Shown: positions 18,188 to 28,333, counted from the first letter of the stretch. The stretch: 41,528 nt of DNA from Crossiella sp. SN42 (GCF_023897065.1 NZ_JAMHIV010000059.1:1-41528), one strand, 5' to 3'. Numbers and translations: made by a program. Notes: a model not told the origin generated them from the sequence alone.

Positions 18188-20026
18188 ATGTGCGGTGTGA
18201 CCGGCTGGGTGTCCTATGACCGGGACCTGACCAACGAGACCGTCACCCTGCGTGCCATGACGGCCACCCTGGCCGCCCGCGGTCCAGATGGTGAGGGCCT
18301 GTGGACCGGCAGGCACGCCGGGCTCGGCCACCGCAGGCTGGCCGTGCTCGACCTGCCGGGCGGGACCCAGCCGATGATCGCCGAGACCCCCGGCGGCGCG
18401 GTGGTGCTCTCCTACAGCGGCGAGGTCTACAACTACCGCGAGCTGCGCGCCGAGCTGCGCGGCCGCGGCCACCGCTTCCGCACGGTCAGCGACACCGAGG
18501 TGGTGCTCGCCGCCTACCTGGAGTGGGGCGAGGACCTGGTGGAGCGCCTCAACGGCATGTTCGCCTTCGCGATCTGGGACGACCGGCAAGAGCGGCTACT
18601 GCTGGCCCGCGACCGGTTCGGCGTCAAGCCGATGTTCCTCTACCCCACCCCGGACGGCCTGCTCTTCGGCTCCGAGCCCAAGGCGATCCTGGCCAACCCG
18701 TTGGCGCGCAAGGTGCTCGATGAGGACGGGCTGCGGGAGATCTTCGGCTTCGTCAAGGTGCCCGGCTCCGCGGTGTGGTCCGGCATGCGCGAGCTCAAGC
18801 CCGGCACGCTGGCCGTGCTGGACCGCCGCGGCCTGCGCGAGCGGACCTACTGGCGGCTGACCGCGGCCCCGCACCCCGACGGCGTGCCGGAGACGGTGGC
18901 CCGGGTGCGCGAGCTGCTGCACGACATCGCCCGCCGCCAGCTGGTCGCCGACGTGCCGCAGTGCGTGCTGCTCTCCGGCGGCCTGGACTCCAGCGTGCTC
19001 ACCGCGCTGGCCGCCGAGGTGCTGCACGAGCACGGCGAGATCCCGCGCACCTTCGCGGTCTCCTTCGCAGGCGAGCAGGACGGCTTCGTGCCGCACGTGC
19101 TGCAGGACAGCCTGGACGCGCCCTTCGTCAAACAGGTCGCCCGCTACGTCGGCACCGAGCACGCCGACCTGGTGCTCGACCACACCGAGCTGGCCGACCC
19201 GGCCAACCGGGCGGCCGCGGTGCGTGCCCGCGACCTGCCCACCGGCATGGGCGAGATGGACGTCTCCCTGCTGCTGCTGTTCCGGGCCGCCCGCGCCCGC
19301 GCCACGGTGGCGCTGTCCGGGGAGTCCGCGGACGAGGTGTTCGCCGGCTACTGGTGGTTCCACGACGAGGGCGCCCAGCAGGCCCCGATCTACCCGTGGA
19401 TCCACGGCATCGGCGGCGCGCAGAGCCAGAGCAGGCCGCTGGTCAACGCCGGGCTGGCCGCGCGGCTGGACGTGCCCGGCCACCTGCGCCAGGGCTACGC
19501 CGACGCGCTGGCCCAGGCGCCGGTGCTGGACTCCGACGACGAGCGCGAGCAGCGGCTGCGCCGGATCTGCCACGTGCACCTGAGCCAGTTCCTGACCAAC
19601 ATGCTCGACCGCAAGGACCGGATGAGCATGGCCACCGGGCTGGAGGTGCGGGTGCCCTTCTGCGACCACCGCCTGGTCGAGTACGTCTACAACACGCCGT
19701 GGGCGCTGAAGACCTTTGACGGCAAGGAGAAGAGCCTGCTGCGCGGGGCCGCCGACGGGCTGCTGCCCAGGGCCGTGCTGGAGCGGCGCAAGAGCCCCTA
19801 CCCGTCGACCCAGGACGTGAAGTACCTGCTCGCGGTGCAGGACCAGCTGCACGAGCTGCTGGCCAGGCGGGACACCCCGGTCTTCGACCTGATCGAGCGG
19901 GACTGGGTGCGCGCGGTGGCCACCGCGGCGCCCGCGCTCATCGACCGGGCCACCCGGCAGTTCGTGGAGCGGCTGCTCGACATAACGATGTGGCTGGACA
20001 TATACCGCCCCGAGATGCGACTGTGA
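18188..20026 (+). CDS. asnB: Glutamine-hydrolysing asparagine synthase
   Basis: The 612-residue protein begins MCGVTGW, so Cys2 is the N-terminal nucleophile after Met removal. The glutaminase domain has RGPDGEG and SYSGEVYNYRELR; the synthetase domain has the pyrophosphate-binding LLSGGLDSSVL, SGESADEVFAGY and DRKDRMSMATGLEVRVPF. It makes asparagine from aspartate, ATP and glutamine-derived ammonia. The ATG at 18188 follows GAGGAGG; an in-frame ATG at 18044 has no ribosome site and would bury Cys2. A stand-alone primary-metabolism enzyme is most likely; no peptide-antibiotic genes are adjacent. Confidence 0.95.
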   Translation: MCGVTGWVSYDRDLTNETVTLRAMTATLAARGPDGEGLWTGRHAGLGHRRLAVLDLPGGTQPMIAETPGGAVVLSYSGEVYNYRELRAELRGRGHRFRTVSDTEVVLAAYLEWGEDLVERLNGMFAFAIWDDRQERLLLARDRFGVKPMFLYPTPDGLLFGSEPKAILANPLARKVLDEDGLREIFGFVKVPGSAVWSGMRELKPGTLAVLDRRGLRERTYWRLTAAPHPDGVPETVARVRELLHDIARRQLVADVPQCVLLSGGLDSSVLTALAAEVLHEHGEIPRTFAVSFAGEQDGFVPHVLQDSLDAPFVKQVARYVGTEHADLVLDHTELADPANRAAAVRARDLPTGMGEMDVSLLLLFRAARARATVALSGESADEVFAGYWWFHDEGAQQAPIYPWIHGIGGAQSQSRPLVNAGLAARLDVPGHLRQGYADALAQAPVLDSDDEREQRLRRICHVHLSQFLTNMLDRKDRMSMATGLEVRVPFCDHRLVEYVYNTPWALKTFDGKEKSLLRGAADGLLPRAVLERRKSPYPSTQDVKYLLAVQDQLHELLARRDTPVFDLIERDWVRAVATAAPALIDRATRQFVERLLDITMWLDIYRPEMRL

Positions 20027-20137
20027 TGAGGTAAGTCAGCGAACGAGCGTTCGGCGTTCCTGCCAGCCGGTTGTCCCGGCGCTTTGCCCGATCCGCTCAC
20101 TACTTTGCGGTGCCCAACGGCGCTCCGTAGTGAACCG

Positions 20138-20174
20138 GGAGTAACTTTGTACTCCGCTCGGAGGTACGGGTACC
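20138..20174. promoter_or_regulatory. Two dyads upstream of the short LysR-type gene
   Basis: GGAGTA-N6-TACTCC (20138-20155) and GGTAC-GG-GTACC (20163-20174) lie 115-150 nt before the LysR-type gene in the 262-bp spacer 20027-20288. LysR-type regulators bind imperfect dyads close to their own promoters. The spacer is AT-richer than its surroundings and shows no gene. Confidence 0.4.
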
Positions 20175-20288
20175 CAAACGGTGGACTTCCACATGAGCCG
20201 TTGGTAATGTCCTCATTATGGCGTGATCCGGGGCACTTCTGCCGGACACGTTGGGGCCCTTAGCGCAGCGCGACACTGGGGAGAAACA

Positions 20289-20615
20289 ATGCACGAGCGG
20301 GAGTTCCGGGCTTTCGTCTCGATTGCGGACCTCGGCCGTATGGACCTGGCGGCGAAGTCCCTCGGGTATTCACAGCCCGCAATCAGTTACCAGATCAAGT
20401 CTCTAGAGCAGTCCCTCGGGACCAAGCTGTTCACCCGCGATCCCGCTGGTGCCCGGCTCACCCGAGAAGGTCAGATGATCCTACCTTCGGTCCGGGCAGT
20501 GCTGATGCTGATCGACAGCATCAAGGAGCTGTCGGTTCGCCCTGGTGAACCCAGCCCCGCGACCAGCTTCGAGTGGGCCACCAGCCAGCTCAGGAGCCAG
20601 CTCAAGTCCGGCTGA
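20289..20615 (+). CDS. Stand-alone LysR-type HTH regulator (108 aa)
   Basis: Residues 1-62 form a full LysR-type winged HTH: HEREFRAFVSIADLGRMDLA, KSLGYSQPAISYQIKSLEQS, LGTKLFTRDPAGARLTREG. A linker helix (about 63-85) follows, but the protein then ends after a short Ser/Gln-rich tail. The effector-binding domain of about 200 residues is absent, and a strong terminator lies 22 nt after the stop, so the gene seems complete as it is rather than recently broken. It could dimerise through the linker helix and work without a ligand, or need a partner. The ATG at 20289 follows GGGGAG; asnB lies upstream on the same strand. Confidence 0.85.
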   Translation: MHEREFRAFVSIADLGRMDLAAKSLGYSQPAISYQIKSLEQSLGTKLFTRDPAGARLTREGQMILPSVRAVLMLIDSIKELSVRPGEPSPATSFEWATSQLRSQLKSG

Positions 20616-20636
20616 GCCAAGATCAGCTAGCACCAC

Positions 20637-20676
20637 CAAGTGGGCGAGCCCGAACCTCGGGCCCGCCCACTTTTTT
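20637..20676 (+). terminator. Strong intrinsic terminator
   Basis: AAGTGGGCGAGCCCGA pairs with TCGGGCCCGCCCACTT (one mismatch) around a 3-4 nt loop and runs into six T residues. It ends the LysR-type transcript. Confidence 0.9.
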
Positions 20677-20771
20677 GGTTCAAGAGACTAAGCAGCTCAG
20701 TCCGCGAAACAACGTGACGGAATCTACTTCGGCGTAAGTTGACATTTTTCCCAGGGAAACTTGGGATAGAT

Positions 20772-21641
20772 TTAACGTTGGCGCGTCACCGGCCGTCGCT
20801 GACAACTCTGGCAGAAATACGAAGACCTGTTCATAAACGGCTCGCGCACGATCAGAGTGCCACAGCGGGGGCAGGGCTGCCCAGCCTTTCCGTAAACGGC
20901 GAGCGAACGGTCGAAGTATCCCGACTGTCCGTTCACGTTTACGTAGAGTGAATCGAAGGACGTCCCACCCGCGCCCAATGCCTCGGCCATCACCGCCGTC
21001 GCGGCGCCCAGGACCTCCCTCGCGGCCGGGCGGGTCAGCGTGGCGGTGGGACGGGCCCAGTGCAGCCGAGTTCTCCAGAGAGCCTCGTCGGCGTAGATGT
21101 TGCCGATGCCGGACACCAGCGTCTGGTCCAGCAGCGCCCGCTTCAGCTCGGTCCGCTTGGCCCGCAGCGCGGCCACCGCCCGTTCGAGGTCGAAGTCCGG
21201 GTCCATCGGATCACGGCCGATGTGCGCCACCGGGTCCGGCAGCAGCGCCCCGTCCACCTCGGCCAGCTCGGCCACCGCCAGGCCGCCGAAGGTCCGCTGG
21301 TCCACGAACCTCAGCTCCGGCCCGCCGTCGGCGAAGCTGATCCGCACCCGCAGGTGCTTCTCATCCGCCGTGCCCGCCGGCTGCACCAGCATCTGCCCGC
21401 TCATGCCGAGGTGGGTCAGCAGCGCCTCGGTCCGCCCGTCCAATTCCAGCCACAGGTACTTGCCCCGGCGCACCGCGGCGTGCAGCGTGCGCCCGGCCAA
21501 CCGGCCCGCGAAGTCCAGCGGCCCCGGCTCGTGCCGCCGGATCGCCCTCGGGTGCAGCACCTCGACCGCGGCCACCGTGCGGCCGACCACGTGCCGGTCC
21601 AGACCCAGCCGGACGACCTCCACCTCGGGCAGCTCAGGCAC
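20772..21641 (-). CDS. mutM: Formamidopyrimidine-DNA glycosylase
   Basis: The 289-residue enzyme starts (GTG at 21641) with [11 protein letters not shown], giving the catalytic Pro2 and Glu3. Further landmarks are [26 protein letters not shown] (the H2TH region), [18 protein letters not shown], and a C-terminal zinc finger with CPRCG and CQSCQR. It removes 8-oxoguanine and other oxidised purines and nicks the DNA. The GTG has GGAGGGAG just upstream; upstream in-frame codons do not belong to the gene because Pro2 must be N-terminal. In actinobacteria it typically follows rnc, as here, but a terminator hairpin separates the two. Confidence 0.96.
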   Translation of the reverse strand: MPELPEVEVVRLGLDRHVVGRTVAAVEVLHPRAIRRHEPGPLDFAGRLAGRTLHAAVRRGKYLWLELDGRTEALLTHLGMSGQMLVQPAGTADEKHLRVRISFADGGPELRFVDQRTFGGLAVAELAEVDGALLPDPVAHIGRDPMDPDFDLERAVAALRAKRTELKRALLDQTLVSGIGNIYADEALWRTRLHWARPTATLTRPAAREVLGAATAVMAEALGAGGTSFDSLYVNVNGQSGYFDRSLAVYGKAGQPCPRCGTLIVREPFMNRSSYFCQSCQRRPVTRQR

Positions 21642-21798
21642 TCCCACTCCCTCCGCGCGCTCCGCCCCTCGGGCGAGTCGTTGACAACGCTGTTGAGAAA
21701 CCCACCCGCGCCGTCCCGGAACGCCCGTACTGGCCCCTGAGAGGCCCGTAGCCGAACGAAAGCTACCTGGCCGGTGTGGTCTACCGCAGGAAAACAGC

Positions 21799-21830
21799 AA
21801 AGACGCGTCAAGTCACCTTGACGCGTCTTT
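21799..21830 (-). terminator. Terminator after rnc
   Basis: AAAGACGCGTCAAG and CTTGACGCGTCTTT form a perfect 14-bp stem with a 4-nt loop (TCAC), 49 nt after the rnc stop. The A/T ends let it work in both directions. Confidence 0.85.
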
Positions 21831-21878
21831 GAGTAAAGCCAGTGCCAGCCGGGGCTGGCGAGCCTCCGGCTCAGGCCA

Positions 21879-22682
21879 CTAGTGCGCGGCCTTGCCGTTG
21901 CCGTTGCCCTCCGGCTTGCCGGTCTCGCCGCCCGCCGCGGCCGCCTTCTCCTCGGCGGCCACCCGGACCTGCTCGGACAGCGTGCGCCAGGCCGCCTCGG
22001 CGGCCTTCTGCTCGGCTTCCTTCTTGGTCCGGCCATCGCCGTTGCCCAGCGGTCGCCCGCCGACCAGCACCGTCGCCTCGAACTCCTTGCGGTGGTCCGG
22101 CCCTGACTCGTCCACCCGGTACTCGGGCACGCCGAGCGCGGCGGCGGCGGTCAGCTCCTGGAGGCTGGTCTTCCAGTCCAGGCCCGCACCCCGCAGCGGG
22201 GCCTCAGCCAGCGGCCGGTCGAACAACCGGTGCACCAGGGCACGCGCGGCCTCCACCCCGTGTTGCAGGTAGACCGCGCCGATCACGGCTTCCAGCCCGT
22301 CGGCCAGGATGCTCGCCTTGTCCCGGCCGCCGGTGAGTTCCTCGCCCTTGCCCAGCAGCAGGTGCGCACCCAGCCCGCCGGGGCCCAGCTCACGAGCCAC
22401 CCCGGCCAGCGCGTGCATGTTCACCACGCTGGCCCGGAGCTTCGCGAGCTGGCCCTCCGGCAGATCCAGATGCGTCCGGTACAGGTGATCAGTGATCACC
22501 AGTCCGAGCACCGCGTCCCCCAGGAACTCAAGCCGTTCGTTGGGGGGCAACCCACCGTTCTCGTACGCGTACGAGCGGTGGGTCAGCGAGAGGGTGAGCA
22601 GCTCGGCGTCGAGATCGACGCCGAGCGCCTTCAGCAGCAGGCTGCGGTCACTTGGCTGGCCTCGGGATCCCTTGCTTCCCAT
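21879..22682 (-). CDS. rnc: Ribonuclease III
   Basis: The 267-residue enzyme has the RNase III signature [13 protein letters not shown] (catalytic acidic residues E52 and D56 region), [14 protein letters not shown] with the second acidic pair, and a C-terminal dsRNA-binding domain ([25 protein letters not shown]). A Lys/Gly/Asn-rich tail follows. It cuts double-stranded RNA in rRNA and mRNA maturation. The ATG at 22682 lies 14 nt after the rpmF stop; the tight spacing suggests one DUF177-rpmF-rnc transcript. Confidence 0.95.
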   Translation of the reverse strand: MGSKGSRGQPSDRSLLLKALGVDLDAELLTLSLTHRSYAYENGGLPPNERLEFLGDAVLGLVITDHLYRTHLDLPEGQLAKLRASVVNMHALAGVARELGPGGLGAHLLLGKGEELTGGRDKASILADGLEAVIGAVYLQHGVEAARALVHRLFDRPLAEAPLRGAGLDWKTSLQELTAAAALGVPEYRVDESGPDHRKEFEATVLVGGRPLGNGDGRTKKEAEQKAAEAAWRTLSEQVRVAAEEKAAAAGGETGKPEGNGNGKAAH

Positions 22683-22696
22683 GCCCGCCCGCCCGA

Positions 22697-22879
22697 TCAG
22701 GCCGGCCGGGCGACCTGGCGGCCGTCGTACTGGCCACAGGTGGGGCATGCGGTGTGCGGGAGCTTCGGCTTGCGGCACGCACGGTTCTCGCAGGCGACCA
22801 GCGTCGGCGCGGTGGCCTTCCACTGGGCCCGCCGCGAACGCGTGTTGGACCGCGACATACGGCGCTTCGGAGCGGCCAC
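22697..22879 (-). CDS. rpmF: Ribosomal protein bL32, zinc-binding form
   Basis: The 60-residue protein has the bL32 N-terminus [20 protein letters not shown] and four cysteines (CENRAC and CPTCG pattern) that bind zinc. It belongs to the 50S subunit. It starts 2 nt after the DUF177 stop, the widespread bacterial pairing yceD-rpmF. Confidence 0.96.
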   Translation of the reverse strand: MAAPKRRMSRSNTRSRRAQWKATAPTLVACENRACRKPKLPHTACPTCGQYDGRQVARPA

Positions 22880-22881
22880 GA

Positions 22882-23460
22882 CTAGTTCTCCTCCTCGGTC
22901 CCGCCGAACCGCTTCTGTAGCGCGGCCCAGCGAGGATCCATCGTCTCATGCGTGTGGTTCGGGCCGAGATCGGCCCACTTGCCGCCGCACTCCGGACACA
23001 ATCCCTTGCAGTCCGGGGTGCACAGCGGCGAGGACGGCAACGCGGTCAGCAAGCTGTCCCGCACCACCGGTTCAAGATCGACCAGATCATCCACGATCCG
23101 GCTGACCTCGTCTTCGTCCGTGCTGGCGTCCGTGGCGCTGTCCGGGTAAGCGAACAGCTCGGTCAGCCTGATCTCCACCTCACCCGTGAACGGGTCGAGA
23201 CAGCGGGAGCACTCCGCGGTCGTCGGACCGCTCACGCTCCCGGAGATCAACACGCCTTCCACGACCGCCTCGGCCAGCACCTCGACATCGACGTCCTGGC
23301 CGGGAGCCAACCTGATCAGGTCCAGGCCGAAGTCACCGTCGGTGGTCACCGTGCGGTGGTACCTACGGCTCAGCCCGGCACGACGGCCGAGGTCCCTGGT
23401 GTCGATGACCCAGGGCCCGGACGGGGTGCGCCGGATGTCGGCGGAGTGGTGTCTGGACAT
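22882..23460 (-). CDS. DUF177/YceD family protein
   Basis: The 192-residue protein has the YceD pattern: DTRDLGRR near the N-terminus, [17 protein letters not shown], and a C-terminal acidic and cysteine segment ([17 protein letters not shown]) followed by DPRWAAL. The family is linked genetically to 23S rRNA accumulation and is almost always next to rpmF, as here. The four C-terminal cysteines could bind zinc. I use the ATG at 23460; GTG at 23466 or TTG at 23475 are alternatives because the ribosome site is weak. Confidence 0.9.
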   Translation of the reverse strand: MSRHHSADIRRTPSGPWVIDTRDLGRRAGLSRRYHRTVTTDGDFGLDLIRLAPGQDVDVEVLAEAVVEGVLISGSVSGPTTAECSRCLDPFTGEVEIRLTELFAYPDSATDASTDEDEVSRIVDDLVDLEPVVRDSLLTALPSSPLCTPDCKGLCPECGGKWADLGPNHTHETMDPRWAALQKRFGGTEEEN

Positions 23461-23490
23461 GCTCACAGTCTTCAAAAGGGGGTCGCGCTA

Positions 23491-23533
23491 CGCGTGCTCG
23501 TGCAACCTGAACAGGGTACGGGACGAGCACGCG
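23491..23533 (-). terminator. Inverted repeat after the SepIVA gene
   Basis: CGCGTGCTCGT and ACGAGCACGCG are a perfect 11-bp inverted repeat with a 21-nt loop, located 11 nt after the SepIVA-like stop. There is no strong T-run, so termination strength is uncertain. Confidence 0.5.
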
Positions 23534-23543
23534 CGGAGGGAAA

Positions 23544-24299
23544 TCAGCGGCGCAGGCGGCCGCCGACCTCCTCCTCACGATAGCCGTCCTGGTAGTCGAA
23601 GGGCACCGCGGAGGGCCCGCCGATCGGCCCGCGCAGCTGCTGGCGGCCCTTGGTCACGGTGCGCAGGGTGCGCCCGAGCAGGTCCTCGAAGTCGGCGAGC
23701 TTGCTGTCGACGTAGGCGTCGCACTCCCCGCGCAGCCGCTCGGACTCGGCGTTGGCGGCGTCCACCAGGCGGCTGGCCTCGGCGTGCGCGGCGCGCACCA
23801 CCTCGGTCTGCTCGACCAGCCTGGCCTGCTCGGCGCGGCCCTCTTCCACGGCGCGCTCGTAGCTGGTGCGCCCGGCCTGGATCATCCGGTCCGCCTCGTC
23901 CTGGGACCGGCCGACCAGGTCCTCGTACTCGCGGCGGCCCGCGGTGACCGTGCGCTCGGCCTCGGCTTGGGCCTCCGACACCATCCGCTCCGCGCGGGCC
24001 CGGGCCTCGGCCAGCATGTGCTCGGCCTCGGCCCGGGCCTGCGACACGGTCTGCTCCGCCTCGGCCCGCGCCGCGGACACCGACGTCTCGGACTCGGTCC
24101 GGGCCTTGGTCAGCACCTCGTCCCGGTGGTCCAGCACGTCCTGCGCGTCGTCCAGCTCAGCGGGGATGGCGTCGCGGACGTCGTCCAGCAGCTCAAGGAC
24201 GTCACCGCGCGGCACCACGCAACCGGAGGTCATCGGGACTCCCCGTGCCTCCTCGACGATGGTGACCAGCTCGTCGAGCGCCTCGAACACCCGGTACAC
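23544..24299 (-). CDS. sepIVA: DivIVA-domain protein, SepIVA-like
   Basis: The 251-residue protein has a short N-terminal domain (MYRVFEALDELVTIVEEARG, then a DivIVA-like segment VLELLDDVRDAIPAELDDAQ) followed by about 150 residues of coiled coil with a repeated Ala-Glu-Ala-Glu-x-x-V/M pattern. In mycobacteria SepIVA sits in the same place before DUF177, rnc and mutM, and is an essential membrane-associated septation and polar-growth factor. The identification rests on both domain pattern and gene order. The start is GTG at 24299 with GAGGAG upstream. Confidence 0.85.
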   Translation of the reverse strand: MYRVFEALDELVTIVEEARGVPMTSGCVVPRGDVLELLDDVRDAIPAELDDAQDVLDHRDEVLTKARTESETSVSAARAEAEQTVSQARAEAEHMLAEARARAERMVSEAQAEAERTVTAGRREYEDLVGRSQDEADRMIQAGRTSYERAVEEGRAEQARLVEQTEVVRAAHAEASRLVDAANAESERLRGECDAYVDSKLADFEDLLGRTLRTVTKGRQQLRGPIGGPSAVPFDYQDGYREEEVGGRLRR

Positions 24300-24395
24300 G
24301 TCGCACTCCTCGCCCCTGGACCACGGTTACCCCTTCAGTGTGCCGTGTCCGGCCTTGTGGGTGATGCAGCCGGGGGCGTGTCCGCCAAGGTTTCC

Positions 24396-24815
24396 CTAGG
24401 CGTTGATGTTGACCAGCACGAACGAGCGGTAGTGATCGGCGGTGTAGAAGAACTCGCTGGCGTTGCCCTTGACGATCCGGCGGGCGCCGCGGTGGCTGAT
24501 GCCGGGGGTCTTCACGGTGTACTCGCGGTAGTAGCCGGCCGAGCACAGCGGCAGCAGGCGCTCCCGGTTCTGGAAGACGGTGTTGTCCTGCGGGTAGGGG
24601 TAGGGCCCGCCCTTCTTGATCAGGTTGACCGTGTCGCGGGCCTGGCTGGGCAGGGCGGAGAGGTTGGTGCGCCGGAATCCGGAGGTGTCCCCGCAGGCCG
24701 CGCTCACCGACAGCGTGCCGGCGGTGGCGGAACCCGCGACGGGCACGAGCAGGGAGGCCAGCATGATCAGGGCGGCGAGCAGGGTTTTCACTGCACGAGA
24801 TGTGATCTGGCTCAT
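24396..24815 (-). CDS. Secreted guanyl-specific ribonuclease, RNase Sa/T1 family
   Basis: The 139-residue precursor has a signal peptide (MSQITSRAVK, hydrophobic LLAALIMLASLLVPVAGSA, cleavage near residue 32). The mature part matches Streptomyces RNase Sa: LSALPSQARDTVNLIKKGGP, FQNRERLLP with catalytic-type E85, REYTVKTPG, ARRIVKG with R112/R113, and ADHYRSF with H128. These are the Glu, Arg and His of the microbial guanyl RNases. Cysteines are C41 and C91, whereas RNase Sa ties its N-terminus to its C-terminal Cys; here the C-terminal Cys is absent. No barstar-type inhibitor gene is seen nearby. The ATG at 24815 is chosen because the signal peptide begins there. Confidence 0.9.
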   Translation of the reverse strand: MSQITSRAVKTLLAALIMLASLLVPVAGSATAGTLSVSAACGDTSGFRRTNLSALPSQARDTVNLIKKGGPYPYPQDNTVFQNRERLLPLCSAGYYREYTVKTPGISHRGARRIVKGNASEFFYTADHYRSFVLVNINA

Positions 24816-24889
24816 GAGCCCCGAAACTAACCAGCGCCGATGATCAGGGACATACGTCCAGTTGAACCTTCGATGGCAGGCTTGGGGCC

Positions 24890-25348
24890 ATGTCTTCTGG
24901 GGTAGAGCCGGAGTTCCGGCGAGCACGCGCGGCCGACGTGACGGCCATCGTGGCCATGCTGGCCGACGACCAGCTGGGCGCGGGCCGGGAGCGACCGGGC
25001 GACCCGGCCTACCAGGAGGCCTTCGCCGCCCTGGACGCCGACCCGAACCAGCTGCTGCTGGTGGCCGAGGCAGACGGCGAGGTCGTCGGCACCCTCCAGC
25101 TGACCTTCATCCCCGGCCTGTCCCGGCTGGGCATGTGGCGGGCGCAGATCGAGGCGGTGCGGGTGAGCAAGCACCAGCGCGGCGGCGGCCTCGGTCAGCG
25201 GATGGTGGAGTTCGCCATCGCGGAGGCGCGCTCCCGCGGCTGCGGCCTGGTGCAGCTGACCACCGACGCCAGCCGCGAGCACGCGCACCGGTTCTACGAA
25301 CGGCTGGGCTTCGTCGCCAGCCACGTAGGCATGAAACTAGCTCTGTGA
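24890..25348 (+). CDS. GNAT-family N-acetyltransferase
   Basis: The 152-residue protein has the GNAT fold pattern: FRRARAADVTAIVAMLADD at the start, LLLVAEADGEVVGTLQLTFI (strands 2-4), IEAVRVSKHQRGGGLGQRMV with the acetyl-CoA-binding R/Q-x-x-G-x-G/A loop, and HRFYERLGF near the end. Substrate is unknown. It is transcribed divergently from the RNase gene (74-nt gap) and convergently with coaD. The ATG at 24890 is assigned by homology pattern; no strong ribosome site is visible. Confidence 0.9.
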   Translation: MSSGVEPEFRRARAADVTAIVAMLADDQLGAGRERPGDPAYQEAFAALDADPNQLLLVAEADGEVVGTLQLTFIPGLSRLGMWRAQIEAVRVSKHQRGGGLGQRMVEFAIAEARSRGCGLVQLTTDASREHAHRFYERLGFVASHVGMKLAL

Positions 25349-25369
25349 CATGGCGCGCTGGCGCGCGCG

Positions 25370-25407
25370 GTGATTTCGCCCCCGAAGTCGCCTCGTCGCG
25401 AAATCAC
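25370..25407. terminator. Inverted repeat between convergent GNAT and coaD genes
   Basis: GTGATTTCGC (25370-25379) and GCGAAATCAC (25398-25407) form a perfect 10-bp stem with an 18-nt loop. Lying between converging genes, it may act as a weak bidirectional terminator; there is no T-run. Confidence 0.45.
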
Positions 25408-25477
25408 AACCCCACCGCTGGTTGTCGGCCCGCGTGTCGCCTGCGGCGCCACGCAGGCCGGTCGATGGGCTGACGCC

Positions 25478-25978
25478 CTAGCTCTGGTCCTTCTCGGCGC
25501 GCTGCTCGGCGAGGCGCTTGGTGAGTCGCTCGTTGACCAACGGCGGGAGCAGGTGGGAGACGTCGCCGCCGTAGGTGGCGACCTCCTTGACCAGGGAGCT
25601 GGACAGGAAGCTGTAGAGCGGGTTGGTGGAGACGAACAGGGTGTCCACACCGGAGAGCTGGTGGTTCATCTGCGCCATCTGCAGCTCGTAGTCGAAGTCG
25701 CTGACCGCGCGCAGGCCCTTGACGATCGCCCGGATGTCGTGGGCCTTGCAGTAGTCGACGAGCAGGCCGTGGAAGATGTCGATCCGCACGTTGGTCAGGT
25801 GCGCGGTCGCCTCGGAGAGCATGTCCATCCGCTCTTCGACGGTGAACAGCCCACGCTTGCTCTTATTGATCATGACCGCGACGGTGACCTCGTCGAACTG
25901 GCCAGCGGCCCGCTCGATGATGTCCAGATGTCCGTTGGTGGCCGGGTCGTAGGAGCCGGGGCACACGGCACGCCTCAT
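25478..25978 (-). CDS. coaD: Phosphopantetheine adenylyltransferase
   Basis: The 166-residue enzyme has the nucleotidyltransferase motif [10 protein letters not shown] at residues 8-17 (family usual GSFDPxTxGH), [34 protein letters not shown] and the [13 protein letters not shown] variant of the ISSTxVRE motif. It makes dephospho-CoA from 4'-phosphopantetheine and ATP, the fourth CoA step. In many actinobacteria it lies next to rsmD, but here a sigma factor gene separates them. Confidence 0.96.
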   Translation of the reverse strand: MRRAVCPGSYDPATNGHLDIIERAAGQFDEVTVAVMINKSKRGLFTVEERMDMLSEATAHLTNVRIDIFHGLLVDYCKAHDIRAIVKGLRAVSDFDYELQMAQMNHQLSGVDTLFVSTNPLYSFLSSSLVKEVATYGGDVSHLLPPLVNERLTKRLAEQRAEKDQS

Positions 25979-26043
25979 AGGGCCGGACCGTAGCAGCCCA
26001 CTCGCCGTGTGCCACCGGTCCCGGACCCGTTGGTGGGAAATGC

Positions 26044-26081
26044 CACAGGGCCCGCCCCGGCGTTCGGAGGCAGGCCCTGTG
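26044..26081 (-). terminator. Terminator after the sigma factor gene
   Basis: CACAGGGCC and GGCCCTGTG, extended by GCC/GGC after one mismatch, form a 12-13 bp stem 18 nt after the sigma factor stop. Confidence 0.75.
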
Positions 26082-26098
26082 ACGGCTGTTCCGGGTGA

Positions 26099-27469
<1,371 letters not shown>

Positions 27470-27601
27470 GTACGCCCTTTCGCAACGGTCGATCACAGAC
27501 GGCGGAGGCGCGCAGCCACGGCCGTCAGGATTCGGGGGAGCGCCTGGGGCCGGAGAAGCTCGGGGCTTCAATCCCGGGCCTCGACCCTGGGCACGCGTTC
27601 C

Positions 27602-27607
27602 ATTGTA
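27602..27607 (-). promoter_or_regulatory. Candidate -10 element of the sigma factor gene
   Basis: TACAAT on the minus strand lies 133 nt before the GTG start. No clear -35 hexamer is visible at the expected distance, so the assignment is weak. Confidence 0.3.
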
Positions 27608-27709
27608 GCGACGCCGGAGCACTGTTGTTGCGCGCCGTCACGAGCAGGCCCCGGTTGGCCAGCGTTATCCCTGCTAGATGGCGGATGATTGTTCGCAGGC
27701 CACCCTCCG

Positions 27710-28264
27710 TCAGGGCCACTGGGCCCAGTGCACGGCGGTGTCGCCGTACTTGCGGCTACGCAGTCCGACCAGCGGTTCCGGCCACTCGGGGGCCCCGTCC
27801 CGCGCCGCTCGCTCCACCAGCACCAGCGACCCGTTCGTGACCCATCCGTTAGCCACCAGCGCCGCCAGCGCGGCACTCAGCGCCGCGGCGTCCACCGCGT
27901 AGGGCGGATCGGCCAGGACCACGTCGTAGGGCGCGGGCGCGGCCAGCCCGAGCACGCTGCCCACCGCCGCCGCCCGCACCTCGGCGCCGCGCAGGCCGAC
28001 CGCCGCGACGTTCCCGCGCAGCACCTCCGCGGCCCGCCGGTCGGACTCCACGAACAGCGCGTGCCCGGCCCCGCGCGACAACGCCTCCAGCCCCAGCGCC
28101 CCCGACCCGGCGTAGAGGTCGAGCACCCGCGCGCCCTCCAGGTCCACCGCCGCCTCCAGCGCGCTGAACAACGCCTCCCGCACCCGCTCCGAGGTCGGCC
28201 GCGTTCCCTTCGGCGGCACGCTCAACCGCCGCCCACCAGCCACCCCAGCCACAATCCGCGTCAC
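27710..28264 (-). CDS. rsmD: 16S rRNA (guanine966-N2)-methyltransferase
   Basis: The 184-residue enzyme starts (GTG at 28264) with TRIVAGVAGGRRLSVPPKG and TRPTSERVREALF, has the SAM-binding VLDLYAGSGALGLEALSRG and the catalytic DPPY at residues 119-122, and ends KYGDTAVHWAQWP. It methylates G966 of 16S rRNA. The length and motif order fit RsmD. The ribosome site is weak (GGTGG). Confidence 0.94.
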   Translation of the reverse strand: MTRIVAGVAGGRRLSVPPKGTRPTSERVREALFSALEAAVDLEGARVLDLYAGSGALGLEALSRGAGHALFVESDRRAAEVLRGNVAAVGLRGAEVRAAAVGSVLGLAAPAPYDVVLADPPYAVDAAALSAALAALVANGWVTNGSLVLVERAARDGAPEWPEPLVGLRSRKYGDTAVHWAQWP

Positions 28265-28333
28265 GCCACCATCATCGCCCACCCGGCGCCCAGCCCGTTC
28301 CCTGCCATTGCGGAGCACGCGGGCGGGACAGAG

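Noticed and set aside
20739-20951. Perfect TTGACA at 20739 and a plus-strand frame antisense to mutM
   Set aside because: No -10 element at a usable distance and the frame has no coding character; an antisense promoter cannot be supported.
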